Positions 1-6,201 of a stretch of 10,256 nucleotides of DNA are shown in pieces. The notes under the pieces were generated by a model. It was not told the DNA's origin, made no database searches, and saw only the letters and a list, made by a program, of their open reading frames with translations. Made by a program: the position numbers and the translations under genes. How positions within the stretch are numbered: the first letter of the stretch is position 1; each line of letters opens with the position of its first letter. Source of the stretch: an archaeon (lineage in GTDB: Archaea > Asgardarchaeota > Hermodarchaeia > Hermodarchaeales > Hermodarchaeaceae); assembly GCA_016550425.1 (NCBI GenBank), contig JABXGS010000047.1, positions 1 through 10,256 on the forward strand, in the 5' to 3' direction.

Positions 1-314
1 ACTAGCCCAGTTATTGAGCCAGGAGCAGGAATCGGTAAGCGGAATAGCTTGAAACTGTTTGGTCCATATCGATGAGAAGTATCTGTTTCTAACTCGTCAG
101 CAAGATTGATGATGCGTAATGCCCCAAATGGGCACTTTCGTGTACAGATGCCACAGCCTGTACATAGAATTTCAACAATGCGTGGTTGGGCATCCTTTTT
201 GTCTTCGAAGACAACAACCTCATCACCCATTCGCTGTGGTGGACAAAAGCGCTGACATTCTTTTGAGCACTTGGAGGGGTTACAGGCACGTGGATCTAAT
301 ACCGCAACACGCAT
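1..314 (-). CDS. ABCE1/Rli1 ribosome-recycling ATPase, N-terminal part (runs off left edge)
   Basis: This is the N-terminal 104 codons of the Fe-S ABC ATPase that splits ribosomes into subunits after termination, a cytoplasmic protein conserved in archaea and eukaryotes. The visible part is the ferredoxin-like Fe-S domain. All eight cysteines expected for two [4Fe-4S] clusters are present: C11, C16, C20, C24, then C51, C54, C57, C61 (CTGCGICTRKCP). The conserved HRYGPNSFKLFRLP stretch (81-94) that links to the first ATPase domain follows. The Walker A loop would lie just outside the window. The ATG at 314 gives MRVAVLDP, the usual start of the family. It lies 71 nt after the acyl-CoA synthetase gene on the same strand, so co-transcription is possible. 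A purine-rich AAGAAGGA lies about 11 nt upstream. There is no stop codon within the window because the gene is cut by the edge, not broken. Confidence 0.96.
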   Translation of the reverse strand, partial: MRVAVLDPRACNPSKCSKECQRFCPPQRMGDEVVVFEDKKDAQPRIVEILCTGCGICTRKCPFGALRIINLADELETDTSHRYGPNSFKLFRLPIPAPGSITGL

Positions 315-385
315 TGAAGATACATTCCTTCTTCTTCGAACGCAATTCCGGTTTTTAGTGTTATGGGTATGCAAATAGGCAGAAT

Positions 386-1792
386 TCAGCTCATTATCCT
401 AAGCCACGCAGCTCGTTGTCTAAGAATCGAAAGAGCAGTTGCGGCTCGTTGTGGGGTTGGGTAGTTGGGAATAACGGCTTTGTGTAAAATTGGAATCCCG
501 GTCTTCACAATATCTTCAGCTAACCAGCAGGTTATAAGCGGTTTTTGTGGGTTGTCTTCGTGGGCTTTTGCAACGGCTTCTGATATGAGTTTGATATCTG
601 AAAAAGCCGTTGGGACACACAACACGAGGACCATATCGACTTCTGCGTGGTTGAGAAGCATTGCTGTTACTCGCTGATATGTAGCTGGCGAAGCTTCTGG
701 CCCCAGATCAACGGGATTTATCATTGGACATATCGGAGGCAAGAATGTTTGGAACTCCTTGACAAGCGGTGTGGGAAACGGATTTACCTCTAACCCGAAA
801 CGAGTGCACGCATCTACTGCAAGAACTCCAGGACCTCCGCTATTTGTGATAATACCTACAGAATTTCCTTTTGGAAGAGGAGCTTGGGATAATATCAGGC
901 ATGAATCAGTAAATTCTTCTAAGGTGGAAACTTGAATTATACCAGTTTGCCGAAACGCACCAGTATAGATTGCTTGGTCTCCTGCCATTGCGCCGGTGTG
1001 TGATTGAATTGCTTGGCTGGCCGCATAAGTTTCCCCAGGTTTTAGGACGACTATGGGCTTTTGGGGTGTAATTTGCTTTGCTACCGATAAAAAGTGACGA
1101 GCGTTTTGGACTCCTTCGAGATAGCAACCGATTATTGTTGTCGGTGTATGTGATTCAAGGTAGCTGAGAATTTCTTCGGGACCAATATCGGTTGCGTTTC
1201 CATAACTGACAAACATGCTGAAGCCAAGACTCGCTGCACGAGCCATTGCCAGAACAACAGCACACATAGCCCCACTTTGGGAAATAAATGCTAGATTACC
1301 AACTTGTAGACGATGTTCAAAGCTGGCGAATATCTGCTCGTTGGTTGCGGCAAACCCAGCACAGTTGGGTCCTAACAACCGCATCCCATAATGTCTAATG
1401 CGTTTTCCGAGTTCAAGTTCTGTAGTTAAATCTCCTAACTCACTGAATCCGGAGCTCATTATAATTAACGAATGTACTTTTTTCCGCCCACAAGCATCAA
1501 CGGCATCTAGGACCCGGTCTTTGCGTAAAACAATGATAGCCAAATCAATTGGATGGGGAACAGCCTCTATTTTTGGATAAGCTTTCAATTCAAGGAGGGC
1601 TTCTAGGCGTGGGTTGATAGGGTATATGGTGCCTTCGAATTTACCTAATTGGAGGCTCCGGATTACTTGGTATCCAATTCGATCTGGTTTATCAGTGGCA
1701 CCAATAACAGCGATTGATTTTGGATTAAAGAAGGCATTGAGGGTTGTGCTTGACACACTGGACACCAGAGTCAGATTACCATCAATACCCAC
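386..1792 (-). CDS. acdA: ADP-forming acetyl/acyl-CoA synthetase, alpha subunit
   Basis: This is the alpha subunit of an NDP-forming acyl-CoA synthetase, which in archaea converts acyl-CoA + ADP + Pi to acid + CoA + ATP in peptide and sugar fermentation. At 468 aa it matches stand-alone alpha subunits (about 460 aa). In order it shows a CoA-binding Rossmann domain (about 18-115, NPKSIAVIGATDKPDRIG), a succinyl-CoA-ligase-like domain (about 163-300, FISQSGAM at 169-176) and a C-terminal ligase domain (about 310-460, ITNSGGPG at 315-322). The phosphorylated histidine is H265 in the canonical SHTGA motif, so the enzyme looks competent. The ATP-grasp beta subunit is neither fused nor nearby. The start is GTG at 1792; a TATA-like box ends 36 nt upstream, which fits that start. 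GTG codons 10 and 13 are alternatives that would give the more usual short N-terminus. The acyl substrate cannot be read from the sequence. Confidence 0.93.
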   Translation of the reverse strand: MGIDGNLTLVSSVSSTTLNAFFNPKSIAVIGATDKPDRIGYQVIRSLQLGKFEGTIYPINPRLEALLELKAYPKIEAVPHPIDLAIIVLRKDRVLDAVDACGRKKVHSLIIMSSGFSELGDLTTELELGKRIRHYGMRLLGPNCAGFAATNEQIFASFEHRLQVGNLAFISQSGAMCAVVLAMARAASLGFSMFVSYGNATDIGPEEILSYLESHTPTTIIGCYLEGVQNARHFLSVAKQITPQKPIVVLKPGETYAASQAIQSHTGAMAGDQAIYTGAFRQTGIIQVSTLEEFTDSCLILSQAPLPKGNSVGIITNSGGPGVLAVDACTRFGLEVNPFPTPLVKEFQTFLPPICPMINPVDLGPEASPATYQRVTAMLLNHAEVDMVLVLCVPTAFSDIKLISEAVAKAHEDNPQKPLITCWLAEDIVKTGIPILHKAVIPNYPTPQRAATALSILRQRAAWLRIMS

Positions 1793-1828
1793 CTGACGAT
1801 GGGTTATGAAAGTGCTAAGACGCAGACT

Positions 1829-1836
1829 GTTTTAAG
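1829..1836 (-). promoter_or_regulatory. Putative TATA box for the acyl-CoA synthetase gene
   Basis: CTTAAAAC on the minus strand ends 36 nt before the GTG start at 1792, inside the 93-nt gap after TFB. The archaeal TATA-to-start-site distance of roughly 25 nt would give a leader of about 15 nt. It sits between two AGTCT copies (1825-1840), which may be chance. Prediction by eye only. Confidence 0.35.
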
Positions 1837-1885
1837 ACTTGCTGGCACCATCAGCTTCGGGAAGGAGATGTAGTCTTGAAGGATC

Positions 1886-2812
1886 CTAAGTGAATTGAAT
1901 TATCTTTGCGATTTCTCGTTGGCGTGAGCGAAGTGTGACTTCTGTAATGCCTAATACGGTGGCAACAGCCTGTTGTGACCGGGTTTCACCAAGTTGTTTA
2001 GCAGCAAGATAAATGGCTGCAGCTACATAGCCTTTGGGATCTTTTCCTGAGAGCTGAAGTTTCTGTGACGTTAGACCAAGAATTTCTATAGCACGTTGTT
2101 CAACTGGTACTGATAGCCCAAGAGCATTGGCAAAACGTGGGACAATTGAACTAATATTTTGTCGTTTGGGCTTTAGGTCCAGCGTCTTCACTAACAGCAC
2201 GTAACATCGTTTGATGACGCGTTCTTCCTCTGATGAAGTTTTCAATACACTATCTAATGTTAACGGGAAACCACACGTTTTCGCTGCTGCAAAAACACAG
2301 GCGGCAACCATTGCCTTGATACTATGCCCACGGAGAAGATCATTTTTGTAGGCTTTTCGATAAAAAATCGCGGCGGTTTCGCGTATGTGTCCAGGGACAC
2401 TCAGCTTTTCGGCCATTCGACGAATTTCTGTAAAAGCGATGGTGAAGTTTCGTCGTCGCCATGTTGATCGGGAGTTCCACCGCATTATTCGTTCGAGTCG
2501 TCCCGCTCGTTCAGGGGATATACCGTTTCCATTCAAACGGGTGGATACTTTTGTTGATAAACCAAAATCAGGGAGCATTTGAGAGAGTGGTAACCCATTT
2601 GTGCTCCGTTCAGCTTTCTCTTCCGGTGTGAATGCCCGTACACCGGCTCGAGGATCAATCATCGCCTCAGAGAGGACCATTCCACAATTAGTACAGATGA
2701 GTTCACCCCTTTGAGGATCGTGTACAATATCTTGAGATCCACAATCGTGGCAACGACCAAATTCAGAATGTTTGGTTGTGACTGCCGTATTTTTTGAATA
2801 TTCCACAGTCAA
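1886..2812 (-). CDS. tfb: Transcription initiation factor B (TFB), divergent paralogue
   Basis: This is the archaeal homologue of TFIIB, which recognises TATA-bound TBP and the BRE and recruits RNA polymerase. At 308 aa it is full length. The N-terminal zinc ribbon has C21-x2-C24 and C40-x2-C43, followed by the B-reader/linker (about 50-90) and two cyclin-fold repeats (about 105-205 and 210-305). Typical family stretches are RETAAIFYRKA (144-154), RGHSIKAMVAAC (161-172) and GYVAAAIYLAAKQLGE (261-276). Several usually conserved positions differ: the PEWRAF element reads AGVRAF (V58 for W), HDKGLST reads PDFGLST (81-87), and the recognition-helix region VTxRNRYKE reads VTLRSRQRE (292-300). This suggests one of several TFBs. 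The start is TTG at 2812, 10 nt after GAGGT (2823-2827). A GTG two codons inside is the alternative. Confidence 0.95.
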   Translation of the reverse strand: MTVEYSKNTAVTTKHSEFGRCHDCGSQDIVHDPQRGELICTNCGMVLSEAMIDPRAGVRAFTPEEKAERSTNGLPLSQMLPDFGLSTKVSTRLNGNGISPERAGRLERIMRWNSRSTWRRRNFTIAFTEIRRMAEKLSVPGHIRETAAIFYRKAYKNDLLRGHSIKAMVAACVFAAAKTCGFPLTLDSVLKTSSEEERVIKRCYVLLVKTLDLKPKRQNISSIVPRFANALGLSVPVEQRAIEILGLTSQKLQLSGKDPKGYVAAAIYLAAKQLGETRSQQAVATVLGITEVTLRSRQREIAKIIQFT

Positions 2813-2822
2813 GAAGCCTTTA

Positions 2823-2827
2823 ACCTC
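2823..2827 (-). promoter_or_regulatory. Shine-Dalgarno GAGGT before TFB TTG start
   Basis: GAGGT on the minus strand lies 10 nt before TTG at 2812 and 16 nt before the GTG at codon 3. The spacing favours the TTG, although 10 nt is somewhat long. Confidence 0.45.
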
Positions 2828-2851
2828 ACAAGATAAGTGGTGAAAGTGTTT

Positions 2852-2859
2852 TTTTATAA
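2852..2859 (-). promoter_or_regulatory. Putative TATA box for TFB
   Basis: TTATAAAA on the minus strand, extended by further A residues, ends 39 nt before the TTG start of TFB. This predicts a leader of roughly 18 nt containing the GAGGT. It lies in the 152-nt gap between the Lrp-type gene and TFB, so TFB probably has its own promoter. A second AT-rich element (CTTTATAAG, minus strand, 2895-2903) lies further upstream and could be a weaker alternative. Confidence 0.45.
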
Positions 2860-2964
2860 CTCCGCAATAATAGCACCAAAAACATCAACTAATGCTTATA
2901 AAGACAGTTTATTCTATTGTGTTAGTGGTTCTCGTAGGTTAGCGGGGTGATCGCCTTATTTGGT

Positions 2965-3870
2965 TCATAGGTTAGCCTTGCTGATAAGTTGCTCTAACGC
3001 AGCACTTCGAATTCCAGGGAAGTAGTTGTGATGTTTTGCTATTTGGACAGTAACTCGGGGAATGTGTTCATGTCGTCGAGTGGTTCGAGAAATTGTGTCT
3101 ACTTCGTTGAGATTTTCAGCTGTTAGAAGTGAGATGATAACGGGCGCTTCAACGGAAATATAGGTCTCCCAAAGCGATGGTTCAAAGGTTTCTTTGAGCC
3201 AAGCTACTATTGTTTGATGATCGGTCGCGCGTTCATCCCAAGTCATTCGCATTAGAAAGGGAATACTTCCTGCGGCTCCAAGCTCAACGAAGGTGCTAAA
3301 AATCACAGCTCGGCCTTCGATAATTTCTTTAACTAACTTACGGACACGTCGTGCAGTCAAGTTAGACTGCTCTGCGATCTCCACGATTGACTTTCGTGGA
3401 TCCTCTTTCAAAGTTTTTAGGATACGAAGATGAAGTTTGGAGAACTCCATAATCTTCCCGGGTGGACTCAACAATTGGTGTGTTTCTATGTTGTGAACGC
3501 AGTCAAAACTTCGTAAAAAAGCCCCAATGTCCCATAGATCTTGTGAGTCACGAAATTCGGCGATAAGGACATAATGACCACCAGTGTAGGAAGCCGCGGC
3601 AATGACCTTGTTATTGCCACCCAATGTGTTTACAAACTCAGCTTCATCTTGAGACCCATCAGTGGCTAGCATCCCATAGAGCAACCGGACACCTGCCATT
3701 TCTAATGATAATCGAAGACCGTAGCTGGTGATTATTCTAGTCTCCTCAAGTTTTTTGACTCGTTTTTTAATCGCACTTGAAGAGATGTTGTACTTGAGCG
3801 CGAGTTCTCGATAGGTTATCCGGCAGTTTTCATTTAGATCGTTAAGAAGGCCCTTGTCAATTGAGTCCAA
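2965..3870 (-). CDS. Lrp/AsnC-type regulator with duplicated HTH + effector-domain module
   Basis: This is a DNA-binding regulator of the Lrp/AsnC group, but 301 aa, about twice the usual 150. It consists of two consecutive modules. The first has a winged HTH at about 4-50 (DKGLLNDLNENCRITYRELA, SSSAIKKRVKKLEE) followed by a RAM-like alpha/beta domain to about 135. The second has another HTH at about 144-190 (HLRILKTLKEDPRKSIVEIA, TARRVRKLVKEIIE) followed by a second alpha/beta domain to about 282. One chain therefore resembles a covalently linked Lrp dimer. The start is TTG at 3870, supported by GGTGA six nt upstream. The gene begins 22 nt after the nucleotide-sugar dehydrogenase stop, so the two are probably one operon, and the repeats upstream of that operon are candidate binding sites. 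The ligand is unknown. Confidence 0.85.
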   Translation of the reverse strand: MDSIDKGLLNDLNENCRITYRELALKYNISSSAIKKRVKKLEETRIITSYGLRLSLEMAGVRLLYGMLATDGSQDEAEFVNTLGGNNKVIAAASYTGGHYVLIAEFRDSQDLWDIGAFLRSFDCVHNIETHQLLSPPGKIMEFSKLHLRILKTLKEDPRKSIVEIAEQSNLTARRVRKLVKEIIEGRAVIFSTFVELGAAGSIPFLMRMTWDERATDHQTIVAWLKETFEPSLWETYISVEAPVIISLLTAENLNEVDTISRTTRRHEHIPRVTVQIAKHHNYFPGIRSAALEQLISKANL

Positions 3871-3876
3871 ACTTGG

Positions 3877-3881
3877 TCACC
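3877..3881 (-). promoter_or_regulatory. Shine-Dalgarno GGTGA deciding the TTG start of the Lrp-type gene
   Basis: GGTGA on the minus strand lies six nt before TTG at 3870, inside the 22-nt gap between the dehydrogenase stop and the regulator start. The ideal spacing makes the TTG start convincing. It also indicates independent initiation on a shared message. Confidence 0.6.
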
Positions 3882-3892
3882 AAATAATTGTG

Positions 3893-5236
3893 CTAAGTTG
3901 AAGGGATTCGCCCTACTTTCCAAGGAGTATGTGGTAACATGTTTGTAGTGTCAATTAAACGATCTTCAATCGCAACTAATTTTGTTTTCGCGTCTTGGAA
4001 TTCAGTATGAGGAGCTAGAATAATAACACAGTCAGCCCTCAGAGCGTCTTCAAATGTTGTGGGAGTGAAACCCAAATCCGTTACTTCCTTCTTTGAAAAG
4101 AATGGATCATAAGCAAGGATTGCGTCCGGATGGTAGTCACGCAAGTGCTTAAGAATCTTCAAGCTAGCAGCAAATCGTGTTTCCTTTACATCAGCTCTGA
4201 AGGAAATGCCCAGAAGACTTACTTTCGAACCGTTGATGGATTTTTTTTGGGCATTCAAACAACGAATAACTAATTCGATGGTGTGAAATGGCATGCTATC
4301 ATTAAGGTATCGGACTTGACGTAGCAGCGCAGAGTTGATTCCCAGCTCCTTTGCTTTATTGATGAGGAACCAGGGATAGACGGGGATACAGTGACCACCG
4401 ACTCCAGCACTTGGTCGATGAATCATACAATGTTCCCGTGTACCCTCGTTTGCCGCAGCGATCACCTCCCAAGCATCAACACCTAAGGGTTCACAGAGTT
4501 GCGCCAATAAGTTCGCATAACCGATATTTACATCGCGGAATGTACCTTCTGCGACTTTCACCAGCTCTGCGGCCAACAGCGATGAAGTTCGTACTACATC
4601 ACCAAAGAGCCCATATACCCCCGCCGCAGCCTCAGTGCTTGCTTCATCGATACCCCCAACAACTTTCGGAAACTTGTAAAGATTTCTGACAACACGACCG
4701 ACCATTAGCCGTTCAGGACTGTGAGCGAGACCAAAGTCTTTACCCGCTTTTAACCCGCTTGCGGCTTCCAGAACCGGTTGAATAACAGTCTCTGTTGCAC
4801 CAGGAGGCATCGTTGTGGAAGTAATCACTAGGTCCCCTTTTTTCAAGCCCTTTCCGGCGACGTTAGCTGCACTTTTGATTATGGTGTAATCTTCCTGACC
4901 CTGTTCATCTACTAAGAGCGGGACTAATAGAATTATGACATCTGAGTCATTTGCTGCCGCAGTTCCGTCCGTGGTAGCGCGGAATTTCCCTGCCTTAACC
5001 ATCTCCTGCAAGAGTTCTGGAATGTTTGGTTCGCCAATAAGTGGAGAATCTCCACGGTTAATCATATCCACTACTTTCTGATTGGTTCGTACACCAACGA
5101 CTTTAGCTCCCTCTTTTGCAAAAGCAACGGCTACAGGCAGCCCCATGTTTCCAATGCCAACAAGATCAATTGTGACCTCGCCCTTCTGAAGTGCAGAGGA
5201 AATTTGATCGGCGGATTTTCCGTATACTTTCACCAT
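3893..5236 (-). CDS. Nucleotide-sugar (UDP-sugar) 6-dehydrogenase
   Basis: This enzyme belongs to the UDP-glucose/UDP-N-acetylmannosamine dehydrogenase family, which oxidises the sugar C6 alcohol to a uronic acid for glycans. It has 447 aa from the ATG at 5236. Order: Rossmann fold with GIGNMGLP (27-34), TSTTMPPGATE (139-149), HSPERL (172-177), catalytic-type lysine K227 in AELVKVAEGTFRDVN, catalytic cysteine C283 in GGHCIPVYPWFL, and a C-terminal UDP-binding domain beginning near GISFRADVKETR (343-354). The acidic residue that usually ends strand beta-2 (GVDxN) is R50 here (GVRTN), which may shift cofactor preference. ATG 5236 is preferred over an upstream in-frame TTG (5266) because GAGGT lies seven nt before it and a TATA-like box ends 36 nt before it. 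It is the first gene of a likely operon with the Lrp-type regulator. The exact sugar is not determined. Confidence 0.92.
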   Translation of the reverse strand: MVKVYGKSADQISSALQKGEVTIDLVGIGNMGLPVAVAFAKEGAKVVGVRTNQKVVDMINRGDSPLIGEPNIPELLQEMVKAGKFRATTDGTAAANDSDVIILLVPLLVDEQGQEDYTIIKSAANVAGKGLKKGDLVITSTTMPPGATETVIQPVLEAASGLKAGKDFGLAHSPERLMVGRVVRNLYKFPKVVGGIDEASTEAAAGVYGLFGDVVRTSSLLAAELVKVAEGTFRDVNIGYANLLAQLCEPLGVDAWEVIAAANEGTREHCMIHRPSAGVGGHCIPVYPWFLINKAKELGINSALLRQVRYLNDSMPFHTIELVIRCLNAQKKSINGSKVSLLGISFRADVKETRFAASLKILKHLRDYHPDAILAYDPFFSKKEVTDLGFTPTTFEDALRADCVIILAPHTEFQDAKTKLVAIEDRLIDTTNMLPHTPWKVGRIPST

Positions 5237-5243
5237 TCGGACA

Positions 5244-5248
5244 ACCTC
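5244..5248 (-). promoter_or_regulatory. Shine-Dalgarno GAGGT deciding the ATG start of the dehydrogenase
   Basis: GAGGT on the minus strand, seven nt before ATG 5236. The longer in-frame reading from TTG 5266 would start upstream of this site and would add ten residues not expected in the family. Confidence 0.6.
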
Positions 5249-5280
5249 GCGCACTAAGCACCTCAAAGGCGCACTTAAGC
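5249..5280. repeat. Direct repeat pair, candidate operator
   Basis: Two near-identical copies in the same orientation: GCGCACTAAGC at 5249-5259 and GCGCACTTAAGC at 5269-5280, differing by one inserted T. Start-to-start distance is 20 bp, about two helical turns. One copy covers the putative TATA box and the other covers the predicted transcription start just upstream of the GAGGT. Repressor binding by the downstream Lrp-type protein is inferred, not shown. Confidence 0.6.
5273..5280 (-). promoter_or_regulatory. Putative TATA-like element for the dehydrogenase-Lrp operon
   Basis: GCTTAAGT on the minus strand ends 36 nt before ATG 5236, the same distance as seen for the acyl-CoA synthetase and amidohydrolase genes. 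The sequence is a weak TATA match, so the call rests mostly on position. Confidence 0.3.
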
Positions 5281-5289
5281 ATTATTGTT

Positions 5290-5297
5290 AAGAAAAA
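5290..5297 (-). terminator. Possible oligo-T terminator after the alpha/beta hydrolase
   Basis: TTTTTCTT on the minus strand, about 31 nt after the hydrolase stop and just upstream of the dehydrogenase TATA-like element. Archaeal termination often uses T-tracts without a hairpin. No stem was seen. Short and weak. Confidence 0.25.
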
Positions 5298-5328
5298 TTC
5301 CATAATTTGGAGATAATCAGAATGGACC

Positions 5329-6039
5329 TTAAGATTTAGTAAGGTGGAGTTTGTCGGCTAGAAACGCCATTATCATGGGAATGATGTTATTAAGACGTCG
5401 TGTCCAGAAATGATTAGCACCTTTAATCAATCGGAGGTATTTTTCCTCAACTTGTAGCATCGCATATATTGTCTCAGCCTCAACTGGATTGACAGAATCA
5501 TCATCTTGACCATGAACGACATAAGTGGGACAGGAGACGTAGCGAATGGCATCCTTAATGAGATCTGCATCTAAATCAGGTAGTTTGAGTGGTGCGCTGA
5601 TAATGACAAGTGCAGCAGGAGAGACATCCATCGCAGCAGCTAAGCTTATACTCCCTCCAAAACTGTAGCCTAACAGAGCGATATGGACATTATTAGTATG
5701 CGGATGGTTCCGTAGATATTTTACCGCCGCAATTGTATCCTGTATTTCCCCGATTCCTTGCCCAAACTGCCCCTCGCTTTTTCCAACTCCACGATAATTG
5801 AAACGAAGCGTATTGAAGCCTTTCGCCACAGCCGCATCTTGTATGGCTTTCAGGCGACTATCGTCCATGGATCCACCGAATAAGGGATGTGGATGGCAAA
5901 GGACTATTCCTGGTTGGTTCGCTTGTTCAGTCAAGACAAGAATGCCTTCTAAGGAGAGTTGAGGGGTTTGAATCGTGATGCCTTGTTCACGACCTTTCAC
6001 AGATTCGCGGGTACGAGGTGAATCGGACACTTCAGCCAC
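5329..6039 (-). CDS. Alpha/beta hydrolase of the CHPHP / GYSFGG type (COG2945-like)
   Basis: This is a 236-aa cytoplasmic serine hydrolase of the dienelactone-hydrolase-like alpha/beta superfamily. CHPHPLFGGSMDD (48-60) lies in the oxyanion/first-loop region and is typical of this small-hydrolase group. FNYRGVGKSEG (80-90) is the usual strand-turn. The nucleophile is S126 in GYSFGG (124-129), the acid is in GQDDDSVNP (177-185, most likely D179 or D180), and the histidine is H210 in GANHFW. The triad is therefore complete. There is no signal peptide or membrane segment. The start is GTG at 6039, with a TATA-like box ending 44 nt upstream and no strong Shine-Dalgarno; the internal GTGs at codons 4 and 14 are alternatives, so the N-terminus is uncertain. 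It is divergent from the amidohydrolase gene. The substrate is unknown; an ester or thioester is typical. Confidence 0.88.
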   Translation of the reverse strand: MAEVSDSPRTRESVKGREQGITIQTPQLSLEGILVLTEQANQPGIVLCHPHPLFGGSMDDSRLKAIQDAAVAKGFNTLRFNYRGVGKSEGQFGQGIGEIQDTIAAVKYLRNHPHTNNVHIALLGYSFGGSISLAAAMDVSPAALVIISAPLKLPDLDADLIKDAIRYVSCPTYVVHGQDDDSVNPVEAETIYAMLQVEEKYLRLIKGANHFWTRRLNNIIPMIMAFLADKLHLTKS

Positions 6040-6083
6040 ATCTCAAAAAATTCAGACTACTATAGATTCGAAGTTATCTCGTC

Positions 6084-6091
6084 CTTTTAAA
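6084..6091 (-). promoter_or_regulatory. Putative TATA box for the alpha/beta hydrolase
   Basis: TTTAAAAG on the minus strand, 44 nt before the GTG start at 6039, in the 162-nt divergent intergenic region. It predicts a leader of about 20 nt. Confidence 0.35.
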
Positions 6092-6134
6092 CATGCGTCC
6101 CAGAAGCCTCATCAGTACATTAGAATTAAAAACG

Positions 6135-6151
6135 GCAGTATACGAAACTGC
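6135..6151. repeat. Short inverted repeat in the divergent promoter region
   Basis: GCAGT at 6135-6139 and its complement ACTGC at 6147-6151, with a 7-bp spacer. It lies immediately upstream of the putative amidohydrolase TATA box and could bind a dimeric regulator. Five-base arms are short enough to arise by chance. Confidence 0.3.
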
Positions 6152-6157
6152 ACCAGA

Positions 6158-6165
6158 TTAAAAAG
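6158..6165 (+). promoter_or_regulatory. Putative TATA box for the amidohydrolase
   Basis: TTAAAAAG ends 36 nt before the GTG start at 6202, predicting a leader of roughly 15 nt that contains the GAGGT ribosome-binding site at 6191-6195. Confidence 0.4.
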
Positions 6166-6190
6166 CGCAAAAGAACTGAACGCTAAAAGC

Positions 6191-6195
6191 GAGGT
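6191..6195 (+). promoter_or_regulatory. Shine-Dalgarno GAGGT deciding the GTG start of the amidohydrolase
   Basis: GAGGT lies six nt before GTG 6202, ideal spacing. It makes the GTG the preferred start. Confidence 0.65.
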
Positions 6196-6201
6196 CTTTT
6201 T

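Noticed and set aside
89..358. Short open frames on both strands near the left edge
   Set aside because: They overlap the ABCE1 frame, whose eight cysteines and HRYG motif are unmistakable. The true frame has no stop within the window because it is cut by the edge.
4411..4689. A 92-codon plus-strand frame opposite the dehydrogenase
   Set aside because: Its composition (many His, Pro, Arg) reflects the antisense of a conserved enzyme, and no start signal was seen.
5237..5266. Ten-residue N-terminal extension of the dehydrogenase from TTG 5266
   Set aside because: The GAGGT at 5244-5248 would lie inside the coding sequence, and the TATA-like distance fits the ATG at 5236.
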